64,000 bases of DNA, taken from positions 62,001-126,000 of the forward strand of contig CAZFVA010000005.1 in NCBI GenBank assembly GCA_964522105.1. Direction: 5' to 3'. The translations under genes and the position numbers were made by a program. The DNA comes from JAGOFO01 sp964522105 (GTDB lineage: Bacteria > Myxococcota_A > UBA9042 > DTJE01). Position 1 is the first letter of the stretch, and each line of letters starts with the position of its first letter. Under the pieces are notes generated by a model, which saw only the letters and a list, made by a program, of their open reading frames with translations, was not told where the DNA came from and ran no database searches. This document shows, piece by piece, positions 26,835 through 36,213 of this stretch.

Positions 26835-29800
26835 ATGTCCTTCGTTCATCTTCATCTTCATTCGCACTACACGATTTTGAACTCAACAATAAGGGTTCAG
26901 GACATAGTTCCAAAGGTCATTTCCGCCGGTATGAACGCGGTGGCGCTGACCGATACGATGAACGTGTTCGGGTCAATGGAATTAAGTAATCTGGTCAAGG
27001 ATAAAGGCGTCAAAGCTATATATGGCGCGGAACTTCTGGTTGCCGAAGATAACGTAAGTCAGCCGTATCACCTGGTCGTTCTGTGCCGCAACAAGGCCGG
27101 TTTTGCAAATCTGCGCTATATCCTTTCACGGGCGGCTGTAAACAGTCCCCGGGAAGATGTTCACTGCACCGACAAGGCCACCCTGCGCCTGCATTCTGAA
27201 GGCCTGATCGCTTTGTCAGCGTGTCTGGGCGGCGAGATTCCGCAGGCGATAATGCGCGGCATCCCCGGCAAGGCCGAATCAGCGGTGGCCGAATACCTTT
27301 CAATATTCGGCGCGGGGAATTTTTACCTTGAGCTTGAAGCGAACGAACTTCAGGAGCAGAAGTCGATCAACCGCGAGCTGGCTGCTCTTGGAAACCGGCT
27401 TGGCGTTCCGTGCGTAGCGACGAACAACGTCCATTACCTGAACCGCGAAGACGCTGCCGCCCACGCAGTCCTGGTCGCAATTGCCAAGCGAAGAACGCTG
27501 TCGATTGAATCGCTTGATAACTTTCCGCTTGATTCGTTCCATTTTGCCAGCGAAGCCGAGATGCGTCAGGCATTTGCATGGTTTCCCGAGGCTGTCGATA
27601 ACGCCGGTCTGATTGCCGACAGCATCGAATCTGAAACAATTACAAAGACTAAGGATCACCATTTTCCGACCTTTATACCGCCTGAAGATTGCCCCAACGC
27701 CGACTATCTTGCGAAGCTTGCGCGGGCCGGTCTGGAAAAACGCCTGAATTCGTCAAGAAAGACCGGTCATGAGAAGCCTGCGCAGGAATACCATGACCGC
27801 CTGGAACATGAACTGGGCATTATCACGACCCTGCACTACGACGCTTACTATCTGGTCGTTGAAGACTTCATCAGATGGAGCCGCGAGCACAACGTACCTG
27901 TCGGCCCCGGGCGCGGTTCCGGCGCCGGGTCGCTTGTCGCTTATGCCGTCGGAATCACAGACGTTGACCCGCTTTCATACGACCTGCTTTTCGAGCGTTT
28001 TCTGAATTCTGAGCGAATTTCACCGCCCGACTTTGATATTGATTTCTGCAAGGTCAAACGTGCCGAAACAATTGACTATGTTACGAACAGATACGGACGC
28101 GAGTATGTCAGCCAGATCGTCACATTCGGAACGTTGAAGGCCAAGGCTGCTTTGAAGGATGCTGCCCGCGTTCTTGGCTTTTCGTTCGCCGAAAGTGACA
28201 CGATTTCCAAGATGATTCCCGGTGGCGATCCGAAGATGACGCTGAAAAAGGCGTGGGATATGGAACACCGGATTCCCATACTTTGTGAATCTGAAAGTCG
28301 TTTCGGGCGCCTGTGGGACCTTTCGTTGAAGATTGAAGGGCTGGCCAGGCAGACCGGTAAACATGCGGCAGGCGTCGTAATTGCTGACAGGCCGGTTGAA
28401 GAGTATTCGCCGCTATATGTCAACGACGACGGCTCGATCGTTACCCAGTACGACATGGCACATCTGGACTACGTCGGGTTGATCAAATTCGACTTTCTGG
28501 GGTTGCTGTCGCTGACCGTGATTGACCACGCTCTTTCAAACATAAAGCTTAGAAAAGACAAGAATTTTGACCTGAATCTAATCCCTCTGGATGACAAGGC
28601 GACATTTGATCTGGTCTGTGCCGGGAAGACGGCCGGGGTGTTTCAGCTTGAAACCAGGGGCATCACTGAACTTGTCAAGCGCGTAAAGCCGGATTCAGTC
28701 GAAGACATCGTCGCAACTATCGCGCTTTTCAGGCCAGGCCCGCTTCAGAACAAGATGGACGAAGAGTTCATCGCGGTTAAACACAATCACAAGAAGGCCG
28801 AGTACGCGCACGAACTTCTGAAGCCGATCCTGAAAGACACTTACGGAACGATCCTGTATCAGGAACAGGTAATGCTGATTGCGTCCGAGCTTGGCGGCTT
28901 CTCGCTTGGACAGGCCGATATTCTGCGAAAAGGCATGGGCAAGAAGGACGCCGATGCCCTTGAAAGGCAGAAGATTCCATTTGTTGAAGGTTGCAGCGCA
29001 AAAGGCATTAAAGAATCTGTTGCGGTGGAACTGTTTGATAAGCTGGCCAAGTTCGGTTCGTACGGTTTCAACAAGAGCCACAGCGTCGCGTACGCTTATC
29101 TGTCATATCAGATGGCCTACCTGAAGGCGCACTTCCCTGTCGAATTCATATGCGCCGTTCTGTATGCGAAGAAAGACAATCAGGAAGACGTCATGCGATT
29201 CCTGCATGAAGCCCGCGAGTCCGGAATTCGTGTGCTTCCACCTGACGTTAACAGGTCTGACGCCGATTTCACCGTCGAAGACGTCGTAAACGAAGGCGGC
29301 ACCGTCGGGGCAATCAGGTTCGGACTTACGGCGGTCAAAGGCGTTGGCGTGGCGGCAATTGACCTGGTGACAGACGCAAGAAAGGATGGCCCGTTCAAGA
29401 GCGTGGCCGATTTCCTTTCAAGGATTGATACGCGCAAGGTGAACAGGCGCGTTATTGAATGTCTGATTAAAGCCGGTGCATTTGATGAGTTTGGTGACAC
29501 CAGGCGCGCGCTTTTTGAGGGCCTTGGTGTGTTGATGGATTCTGCGGCCAGTCTGCGGGATGATCGCGAGTCCGGACAGTTCGGTCTGTTTGACATGGGT
29601 GGCCCGTCATCCGAGTCCGTGATGTCCGGCGCGCCCCATGTTGATGAATGGCCGCTGAAGGATAAGCTCGGTTTTGAACGCGAAGCCCTTGGCTACTACG
29701 TGACCGGTCATCCGCTTGACGCATACCGGGACAATCTGAAGAAGTTTGATGTTCGCCGGCTTCTGGATATTTCCGAAGACATGGCAGACCAGGACGTGCT

Positions 29801-30329
29801 GGTATCTGGCATGGTGCTGGCCATATCCGAAAAGATTTCCAAGCGGACCGGCGATCGAATGGCTTTTGTGACTATTGATGACGGCACCGGGCAGATTGAA
29901 TGTGGCGTGTTTTCAAGGATGTACCCGAAATGGGAACAGGTTCGTGATTGCGGTGAACCGCTGATGATCAGTGGCAAACTGAGCGTCGAGTACCCCGGGG
30001 AATCGGACGAACCGCGTTACAGGATTTCCTGTGATGCAATTCAGCGACTGGACGAGGCAAGGCGAAAGCTTTCCCGCGCAGTTGTGATTCGAATTGACAT
30101 TAACAAGGCGTCAAGTGACGTACTGCAGCAGATTAAGTCGGTCACGGATGCCTGTCAGGGGCCGACCCCGGTGGAATTGCACATGACGTGGCCCGGAGTC
30201 GCGTCCATGGTCGTGCGGGCCAATTCCAGGTGGGCAGTCGATCCGGACGCAGAACTTGTCAGAAAACTTACTGCGGTAATCAGAAAGGCCGGGTGCGGAC
30301 TGGGTGACGTTCCGGTTGAAATTCTGTAA
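26835..30329 (+). CDS. dnaE: DNA polymerase III alpha subunit
   Basis: 1164 residues, full length for DnaE. It is the catalytic polymerase subunit of the replicative holoenzyme. The PHP domain opens with HLHLHSHYT. The polymerase site carries PDFDIDF (about residue 400) and the fingers/palm block GPGRGSGAGSLVAYAVGITD. The C-terminal part has the helix-hairpin-helix region and an OB fold (VLVSGMVLAISEKIS onward). The ATG is chosen because GGGGA lies 5 bases upstream; a TTG at 26814 would add seven residues. It is divergent from the giant TPR gene and converges with the TPR gene at 30337, 7 bases apart with no terminator hairpin between them. Confidence 0.96.
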   Translation: MSFVHLHLHSHYTILNSTIRVQDIVPKVISAGMNAVALTDTMNVFGSMELSNLVKDKGVKAIYGAELLVAEDNVSQPYHLVVLCRNKAGFANLRYILSRAAVNSPREDVHCTDKATLRLHSEGLIALSACLGGEIPQAIMRGIPGKAESAVAEYLSIFGAGNFYLELEANELQEQKSINRELAALGNRLGVPCVATNNVHYLNREDAAAHAVLVAIAKRRTLSIESLDNFPLDSFHFASEAEMRQAFAWFPEAVDNAGLIADSIESETITKTKDHHFPTFIPPEDCPNADYLAKLARAGLEKRLNSSRKTGHEKPAQEYHDRLEHELGIITTLHYDAYYLVVEDFIRWSREHNVPVGPGRGSGAGSLVAYAVGITDVDPLSYDLLFERFLNSERISPPDFDIDFCKVKRAETIDYVTNRYGREYVSQIVTFGTLKAKAALKDAARVLGFSFAESDTISKMIPGGDPKMTLKKAWDMEHRIPILCESESRFGRLWDLSLKIEGLARQTGKHAAGVVIADRPVEEYSPLYVNDDGSIVTQYDMAHLDYVGLIKFDFLGLLSLTVIDHALSNIKLRKDKNFDLNLIPLDDKATFDLVCAGKTAGVFQLETRGITELVKRVKPDSVEDIVATIALFRPGPLQNKMDEEFIAVKHNHKKAEYAHELLKPILKDTYGTILYQEQVMLIASELGGFSLGQADILRKGMGKKDADALERQKIPFVEGCSAKGIKESVAVELFDKLAKFGSYGFNKSHSVAYAYLSYQMAYLKAHFPVEFICAVLYAKKDNQEDVMRFLHEARESGIRVLPPDVNRSDADFTVEDVVNEGGTVGAIRFGLTAVKGVGVAAIDLVTDARKDGPFKSVADFLSRIDTRKVNRRVIECLIKAGAFDEFGDTRRALFEGLGVLMDSAASLRDDRESGQFGLFDMGGPSSESVMSGAPHVDEWPLKDKLGFEREALGYYVTGHPLDAYRDNLKKFDVRRLLDISEDMADQDVLVSGMVLAISEKISKRTGDRMAFVTIDDGTGQIECGVFSRMYPKWEQVRDCGEPLMISGKLSVEYPGESDEPRYRISCDAIQRLDEARRKLSRAVVIRIDINKASSDVLQQIKSVTDACQGPTPVELHMTWPGVASMVVRANSRWAVDPDAELVRKLTAVIRKAGCGLGDVPVEIL

Positions 30330-30336
30330 CGGTCGC

Positions 30337-33300
30337 CTAGCGCTTGTTGCTGTCTACCATACGAAGAACTTCCACCGCTTCAGCAGATGTCTTGTCGGTT
30401 GTGTATTTCAGGAACAGCTTGAAGCTTTGCTGGGCAAGTGAGTTCATCTTCTTGTCGCGATAGATTAAGCCAAGCATTCTGTGGGCATCAGGGAACTTGG
30501 CCGGATTGCGCTTTACTGCTGCAAGCAGATGTGACCGGGCAATCTCGGTATTTCCGTTTCTAAGAATAATCCTGCCAAGATAGTAATTGGCGTCCGGATT
30601 CAGACCATCGCCTTCCAGAACCTGCTTGAAGTAAGTGGCTGCCTCGTCATAACGGGTCATTTCGAACAGTGACCGTCCGAATTCAACCAGTATGTCCCGC
30701 CGCGCCGGCGCCCGGTTCAGGGCGTCCTCGAAATCCTTCATGGCCAGATTGTATTTGTCACGCGCGAAAAGAATCCGTCCGCGAAGCAGATAAGCTTCGG
30801 CATCCTGATCTTCAGGCTGGACATCGCCACGGGCATAGGCTGCCAGAACGGCGTCAAGCTGGTTCTTGGCTTCTGTTTCGCCGTCAACAGTCCCGAGCGC
30901 CAGATATGCCACCGCAAGCGAAAGTTTGTAACCGTAGTTGTCCGGATTCAGCTTGACTGCCGAAGAATAGGCATCAATCGCTTCCTTGAACTTCTTCTGG
31001 GCCATGAAAATGTCGCCAAGATAGAAGCGACTGACAGCATCATTCGGTGCGTCTTCTGCAGCCTTGTTCAGGATATCTATAGCTTTTGCGAATTCCTGCG
31101 ACGCACCGAGTGCCCGCCCGTAAGCGTTGGCGCCATTTACATCATCTGGATTTTCCGAATGAAGCCTGGCCAGAATATCCTTTGCGCGGCTTGTATCGCC
31201 CATCGCCAGATATGCTTCGGCAAGAGCGACAGTTCCATCGAAGTCAAGCGCCCTCTTCTTTTCAAGCACGTTCAGAATCGCGGCGGCTTCGTCGTTTCGG
31301 CCCTGGGCCTTTACAACCATTCCAAGTTTAAGCTGCGCAGCGTCATTGGTCGGATCGGACGTTACGGCATGTCTTAATGTGTCTTCGGCGGACGGATAGT
31401 CCTTCTGGTCACTGTAAATTCCGGCAAGCAGCATCAGCAGTTCTGTGTTGTCACCGACCTTCGCTATACCTTCCTTCAGTCTGGCAGCAGCGTCCTGAAG
31501 CTTTCCTTCCATTACGAGCGCCTTTGCAAGCAGGACGTATGCTTCCACATAATCAGGCCTGGTCTGGATCGCGGCTTCCAGCGACGAAATGCCGGAACGG
31601 ATGTGACCTTCTTTAATGTGGAATTCGCCCATAAGGCGTGCGAACCGCGCTGATTCAGGATACTTTTCGGCACCTTCCGCAATTGCAGCCTTTCCGATTT
31701 CGGGTTTTTCATCGGCAAACGCAGCTTCAGCAAAAGTAATGTAGAAATCTTCGGTCGAGCAACCCTGTTCGCGGCAGGGCTTCAGTACTTCAAGCGCTTC
31801 GCCGCGTTTACCACCGTTGATCAACAGTCTGCCCGTCTCGATCGCCGTAGCTTCGTGGCCAGGTTTCAATGAAAGGGCTATACGCAGCTCTGAAAGGCGT
31901 TCAGGTGACTGCCCGAGAGTTTCGTAAACCCGCGCCAGCACAAGATGAGCCTCGAAAATGTCTTCGGTATCAGCACCCGGAATTCCGAGGGCCGTTACCT
32001 GCAGGGCCATCGCACGGGCTTCCTCGAAATTCTGTTCCTTCAAGGCAATGGACGCACTTAAGACACGACTTGAAAGGTGCCGTGGCTCTTTGGCCATGAT
32101 TTCTTTCAAAATCGATTTGGATTCAATAAGTTTGTCCTGATTCAAAAGCGCGTTTGCCAGGAAAAATTTGGCCGAAATAAGACCGGGGTTCTTGATAAGG
32201 GCCAGTTCGAAATATTTCTGAGCTTCATCAGGCTTGCCGGTCGCAAGCGCGATCTTACCGTAATAGTAAAGAACGTCGACATCCTGGGCTGTGGCAGCAA
32301 CCAGACTGTCAAGGACAGCTCGTGCGTCGTTGTACTTTCCGGCAGAAATCAGGTCCATCACCTGTGACATGTCGTTGCCGGAACCTTTCTTTCCAAGATT
32401 CATCGCCTTCAGTTCGTTAAGGCGCCCGGCAAGCCTGGGATCAGCCTGGAAACCAAGCGGATAGCGTTCCTTGAATTTATTCAGCAGCAGAAGAAGTCGG
32501 GCATGGTTGGCATCTGACTTCCGGTTTTTGATAACCTTTTCCAGTTCGTTAATCTGGTCAATGAAAGACTGCCTGGAGTCGTTGACGACAACAACGGCCG
32601 GACTTGCTGACGGACCCTTTCTTGACGAACCCGGCGTGTTACCGGTGATCAGGTTCAGTCCGAAGTAGCCGTAGTCTGTCTGGCCAAGAATCGCACCAAG
32701 AACAAGCACAACAACCAGCGCTATCAGCATTCCGCGCCGTTTCTGCCCGCCCGGAGCTCCTTTCTTTGTTGTGCCGTTCTTACCTTTGTCGCCGCCCTTC
32801 GCAGCGACCGGCTTGCCAGTGTCCTTTTTGCCTTTGCGCCCCTTTTCTGTTGTATTGCCTGATTTGCCGCTTCTTGAAGTAACGGGGGCAGCCTCGTCCG
32901 GGGGCATGAAATCGTCGATACCATCAATGGTACCAATATCATTAATGTCAAGAATGTCTGTGTTCTGACCTGCATCATCAAGGTCGGACATGAAGTCATC
33001 GTCATCGAGGGCGGCGCTCAATTCAGGATTAAATGCGCCAGTTTCAACGGAAATTCCAGCCCTGTCCGAATCGGTCATCCCGGCGGTCGGTTCAAGTGAA
33101 AATTCCTGCCAGGGATCGCCGGCATCTGGCTTCCGGGCGCTGGACGGGTCGGCCTTTTTTGAGGTCCATGGCGAATCGCTGTAAAGGTCCTCGCTGAGCA
33201 CGGAATCCAGGTCAAAGCTCATCGGATCGGCTTCGCGGGCGGTCGGGGCCGGTTTGCTTGTTCTGGGTGGTTCCGGTTTGGACAAAAATGAATCGTCAAG

Positions 33301-33756
33301 AGAGTCAAGGTCACCGAAACCGAGCGTCATGTCCGGGTCAACTTTTTCGCGATTGGGGGCCTCGTCTGAAAACATGAGGTCCACCGGCGGCAACTCCACT
33401 TTTTCGGCAGGAGCCGGGCGTGGGGGTGGCGCAGGCTTAACAGGCTGCGGGCGGCTTTCAGGCGTTGTCACTGTATCAAAAATATTTTCGCTGGATTGTC
33501 TGAGGTCGTCGAACTTCAGCGAGTACCCGCCAATGTCAAATTCCTGGGCCGGTTGACGGGCTGATTTTGTTTTGGGTGCTTCGTCAGGCGTTGGAAATTC
33601 AGAATCTTTGTCATCTGAATTTTGCACAAAAGAAAAAAGAACAGGATCAGGACCCACAATTACGTCAGTCCTGCAATATGGACAGGGAACGGTGTCCCCA
33701 GTTCTCAGGCCTTCTGTCGCAACTGATTTACCGCAAAAAGGACACTTTTGACCCAT
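30337..33756 (-). CDS. Large zinc-ribbon, single-TM, TPR protein
   Basis: 1139 residues from the ATG preceded by GGAGGAAATC. Order: a zinc ribbon with CPFC and CPYC (residues 5-36); an acidic low-complexity linker of about 280 residues rich in Asp, Pro and Ser; a Lys/Gly-rich stretch; one membrane segment (about 342-362, MLIALVVVLVLGAIL); then about 750 residues of canonical TPR units such as YYYGKIALATGKPDEAQKYF and DANYYLGRIILRNGNTEIAR. The ribbon and linker should be cytoplasmic and the TPR superhelix periplasmic. It looks like a signal-bearing or assembly scaffold bridging the inner membrane. It shares its plan with the small protein at 4719-5582. No known family name applies. Confidence 0.8.
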   Translation of the reverse strand: MGQKCPFCGKSVATEGLRTGDTVPCPYCRTDVIVGPDPVLFSFVQNSDDKDSEFPTPDEAPKTKSARQPAQEFDIGGYSLKFDDLRQSSENIFDTVTTPESRPQPVKPAPPPRPAPAEKVELPPVDLMFSDEAPNREKVDPDMTLGFGDLDSLDDSFLSKPEPPRTSKPAPTAREADPMSFDLDSVLSEDLYSDSPWTSKKADPSSARKPDAGDPWQEFSLEPTAGMTDSDRAGISVETGAFNPELSAALDDDDFMSDLDDAGQNTDILDINDIGTIDGIDDFMPPDEAAPVTSRSGKSGNTTEKGRKGKKDTGKPVAAKGGDKGKNGTTKKGAPGGQKRRGMLIALVVVLVLGAILGQTDYGYFGLNLITGNTPGSSRKGPSASPAVVVVNDSRQSFIDQINELEKVIKNRKSDANHARLLLLLNKFKERYPLGFQADPRLAGRLNELKAMNLGKKGSGNDMSQVMDLISAGKYNDARAVLDSLVAATAQDVDVLYYYGKIALATGKPDEAQKYFELALIKNPGLISAKFFLANALLNQDKLIESKSILKEIMAKEPRHLSSRVLSASIALKEQNFEEARAMALQVTALGIPGADTEDIFEAHLVLARVYETLGQSPERLSELRIALSLKPGHEATAIETGRLLINGGKRGEALEVLKPCREQGCSTEDFYITFAEAAFADEKPEIGKAAIAEGAEKYPESARFARLMGEFHIKEGHIRSGISSLEAAIQTRPDYVEAYVLLAKALVMEGKLQDAAARLKEGIAKVGDNTELLMLLAGIYSDQKDYPSAEDTLRHAVTSDPTNDAAQLKLGMVVKAQGRNDEAAAILNVLEKKRALDFDGTVALAEAYLAMGDTSRAKDILARLHSENPDDVNGANAYGRALGASQEFAKAIDILNKAAEDAPNDAVSRFYLGDIFMAQKKFKEAIDAYSSAVKLNPDNYGYKLSLAVAYLALGTVDGETEAKNQLDAVLAAYARGDVQPEDQDAEAYLLRGRILFARDKYNLAMKDFEDALNRAPARRDILVEFGRSLFEMTRYDEAATYFKQVLEGDGLNPDANYYLGRIILRNGNTEIARSHLLAAVKRNPAKFPDAHRMLGLIYRDKKMNSLAQQSFKLFLKYTTDKTSAEAVEVLRMVDSNKR

Positions 33757-33818
33757 GATTTCCTCCACCCGGGGGAATGATAACATGATGATGTATCAAA
33801 ATCGTGCGAATTGCTAAA

Positions 33819-33847
33819 TTGACTACTGACCATATTCGTTCTAAATT
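33819..33847 (+). promoter_or_regulatory. Sigma70-type promoter of the bactofilin operon
   Basis: TTGACT (33819-33824), a 17-base spacer and TAAATT (33842-33847), 45 bases before the bactofilin start. The -10 is identical to that of the tRNA promoter at 52518. Confidence 0.6.
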
Positions 33848-33892
33848 TTGCCTGCACATTTTGGTATTAACGCTTCCAGCGTGAGGAATAAT

Positions 33893-34267
33893 ATGGATAA
33901 CGGACCAAAGCCGGTGGCGAGACCGTCGGATGCGAACGCAATTCTTGGTAAAGGCAGCGAATTCGAAGGTAAGTTGACTTTCGAGGGCACCGTCCGTATC
34001 GAGGGGAAATTTACCGGCGAGATCATTTCCGAAGGTTCCCTCATCATCGGTGAAGGCGCCAGGGTAAAAGCCGAAATTTCTGTTGATACTGTCATCATCG
34101 AAGGTGACGTACTGGGGAACGTTAAAGTCGGTTCGCTGGTTGATCTCAGATCAACCGCCCGTCTGAAAGGCAACATTCAGGCACCCGGTCTTTCCGTTCA
34201 TCAGGGCGCTGTGTTTGACGGCAACTGTTCGATGGGCTCGCTGAGTCGCGCAACTGAACAGATTTGA
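33893..34267 (+). CDS. Bactofilin (polymer-forming cytoskeletal protein)
   Basis: 124 residues from an ATG preceded by GAGGAATAAT. It has the short disordered N-terminus and the single bactofilin domain of right-handed beta-helix turns: FEGKLTFEGTVRIEGKFTGE, then GSLIIGEGARVKAEI, then VIIEGDVLGNVK, with regularly spaced Gly and Val/Ile. Bactofilins polymerise into non-polar filaments without nucleotide and act in cell shape, envelope growth or organelle positioning near the inner membrane. It carries its own promoter and is followed after 34 bases by the cyclophilin-like lipoprotein, so the two may be co-expressed. No peptidoglycan peptidase partner gene is adjacent. Confidence 0.9.
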   Translation: MDNGPKPVARPSDANAILGKGSEFEGKLTFEGTVRIEGKFTGEIISEGSLIIGEGARVKAEISVDTVIIEGDVLGNVKVGSLVDLRSTARLKGNIQAPGLSVHQGAVFDGNCSMGSLSRATEQI

Positions 34268-34301
34268 CGGACAGGCCGACTTGTCTGCGGGGGACTTCCA
34301 G

Positions 34302-35444
34302 GTGAAACCTTTGTCAGGCGGGATTGCAAAACACGGTGCCGGTACGTTGCTGTTAGCAGCATCTGCCTGCCTGATGACATGTGCGTCTTTCATTTTCATT
34401 TCATGTTCCACTCCTGAACCGGCAAAGCCGGCCCAACGTGTGGAATCAGCACCTGTTCTGCCCGACGCAGAAAAAGCACTTCAGTTTTATAAAGACGTTT
34501 CGCTTTTTGCTTCGCGCCTGCCGGATAAGTCCCTGGCTTCCGGGCTTGAGCCTTTCGTGTCAGCGGGGGCCGGCAAGCGCGAACTTGTGCAGATGAAACC
34601 TGCCGACATCAGACGTTTTCTTTCAATGAAGATTGATTCGGTTGATGTGAAAGGTTTCCGGTACGTGCTGAACCCGGTAAAAGACGCTGTTGATTCAGCA
34701 GATTCTTCGGATTCAACAGAACCTGAGTCGCCGTCAATGATAGTTGTCTATTTCAGGGACGGCATTTATCGGCTTAACCTTCATCTGTCGCGGATTGCCC
34801 GGCTGCCGGTACCACCGGATCCGGCGCCTCAGAACGTCGACTTGACGCTCGAAGAAGCTCTTGCAGGGATTGAAGGACCGGGAAATCTGGTTGTCCAGTT
34901 CGGTTTTGACCGTGATATCCAGGTTCAGTGCCGACTTCTGGAGCAGGAAGCGCCCCTTACTGTCGCCAGTTTTGTATCAATGGCCAGGGGACTTCGTTTT
35001 GTGAAGATTGCACCTGCGCCGCAGGATGCAAAGCCCGTGGCTGATGAAGACGGCGGGACGACTGATGACGCTGACGGGCCGGGCGTTGAATGGGTCAGAA
35101 AGCCCTGGTATGACGGCCTTCGACCTGTGATGGCTGCTGAAAACGGCGCTGTTGCAATTGGTGCCGGTCTGAATCCCGGGTTTGTAATCGGCGACGAGTT
35201 TACGACTGAACGCCGTCACAATAAGCGCGGCCTGTTGACTACGATGCCGCCATGGCCGGGGGCCGGTTACGGGGTATTTGCCCTTACGCTGTCGCCTGTT
35301 CCTGCACTGGACGACGTCGGTACCGTGTTCGGTGAGTGCGATACCCCTGAATCCCTTGTTGCACTGGGGCGCGCCGTTCGTGAGTCTGACGTCGCCGGCA
35401 TGACTTTTTTGTTGAACAGCATAACTTTCAAGCGAGTTGAGTAA
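34302..35444 (+). CDS. Lipoprotein with a degenerate cyclophilin-type domain
   Basis: About 380 residues from a GTG preceded by GGGGGA at 6 bases (a TTG at 34281 is an alternative). The signal region ends near FISC (Cys35) with an unusual Phe at -3; an earlier ASAC (Cys23) is the other possible lipid site. The mature part has a spacer region and, from about residue 185, a cyclophilin-like fold: APLTVASFVSMARG, WYDGL, the IGDEF strand, KRGLLTTM and LDDVGTVFGE match the family order. The catalytic region is not conserved: FHRVI is replaced by LRPVM, and the QGG and GSQFFI motifs are lost. Peptidyl-prolyl isomerase activity is therefore doubtful; it may bind peptides in the periplasm. It follows the bactofilin gene and its stop is 1 base from the deoC start. 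Confidence 0.68.
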   Translation: MKPLSGGIAKHGAGTLLLAASACLMTCASFIFISCSTPEPAKPAQRVESAPVLPDAEKALQFYKDVSLFASRLPDKSLASGLEPFVSAGAGKRELVQMKPADIRRFLSMKIDSVDVKGFRYVLNPVKDAVDSADSSDSTEPESPSMIVVYFRDGIYRLNLHLSRIARLPVPPDPAPQNVDLTLEEALAGIEGPGNLVVQFGFDRDIQVQCRLLEQEAPLTVASFVSMARGLRFVKIAPAPQDAKPVADEDGGTTDDADGPGVEWVRKPWYDGLRPVMAAENGAVAIGAGLNPGFVIGDEFTTERRHNKRGLLTTMPPWPGAGYGVFALTLSPVPALDDVGTVFGECDTPESLVALGRAVRESDVAGMTFLLNSITFKRVE

Positions 35445-35445
35445 T

Positions 35446-36213
35446 ATGACCGGTGCAACAATGACATTTGAAGAACTGGCCCCTTCCCTTACGATGACCG
35501 TCCGAAGCATGCTTGAAAGCTATGCGCCGCAGCGGATCCCATGGAACGGCGCGGTCGCGATGAAGTCGGCTGCCGATCTGGCGGCGCGGATTGATCACAC
35601 TATTTTAAAGCCGTCAGCCACCAGCGATGAAGTCCGCCGTGTCTGTCAGGAAGCCCTGAAGCACAAATTCAAGTCGGTATGCGTAAACCCCTGCTGGGTG
35701 CCGCTCGTTTCCGAAATGCTTGCGGGGTCCGGGGTCGAGACGTGTACCGTCGTCGGATTTCCGCTTGGCGTGACAACGACGATTACAAAATCGGTCGAGG
35801 CCGTGCGCGCGATTGCCGACGGCGCGACCGAGATTGACATGGTTATTAATCAGGGCGAGGTCGCTTCCGGTCGCTGGGACCGCGTTATTGATGACATCGG
35901 GGCCGTCGTTGATGCCGCGTCCGGTGCGGTCGTCAAGGTCATAATTGAAACGTGTTATCTGAACCACAACACGAAAGTCGGATCCTGTCTGGCTGCCGCA
36001 ATGGGCGGTGCAGACTTTGTGAAGACGTCGACCGGGTTCGGTACCGGCGGCGCGACCATAGATGACGTGGCGTTAATGCGGCTTGTCGTGGGTGGCGGGC
36101 TTTCTGTCAAGGCTTCCGGCGGCATCAGGACGACTCAGGACGCAATGAACATGATAAGTGCCGGTGCCGACCGCGTCGGTGCCAGTTCGTCAGTCTCGAT
36201 TATCGGCCTTTAG
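35446..36213 (+). CDS. deoC: Deoxyribose-phosphate aldolase
   Basis: 255 residues. It cleaves 2-deoxyribose-5-phosphate to acetaldehyde and glyceraldehyde-3-phosphate in deoxynucleoside breakdown. The catalytic set is complete: the Schiff-base lysine in DFVKTSTGFGTGGAT, the second lysine in VKASGGIRT, and the Asp in TEIDMVIN. About 45 residues precede the usual start of the domain (IDHTILKP). The ATG follows the previous stop by 1 base with only GAG as ribosome site; an ATG at 35461 is also possible. The gene converges on lipA and their 3' ends overlap by 24 bases on opposite strands. Confidence 0.94.
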   Translation: MTGATMTFEELAPSLTMTVRSMLESYAPQRIPWNGAVAMKSAADLAARIDHTILKPSATSDEVRRVCQEALKHKFKSVCVNPCWVPLVSEMLAGSGVETCTVVGFPLGVTTTITKSVEAVRAIADGATEIDMVINQGEVASGRWDRVIDDIGAVVDAASGAVVKVIIETCYLNHNTKVGSCLAAAMGGADFVKTSTGFGTGGATIDDVALMRLVVGGGLSVKASGGIRTTQDAMNMISAGADRVGASSSVSIIGL

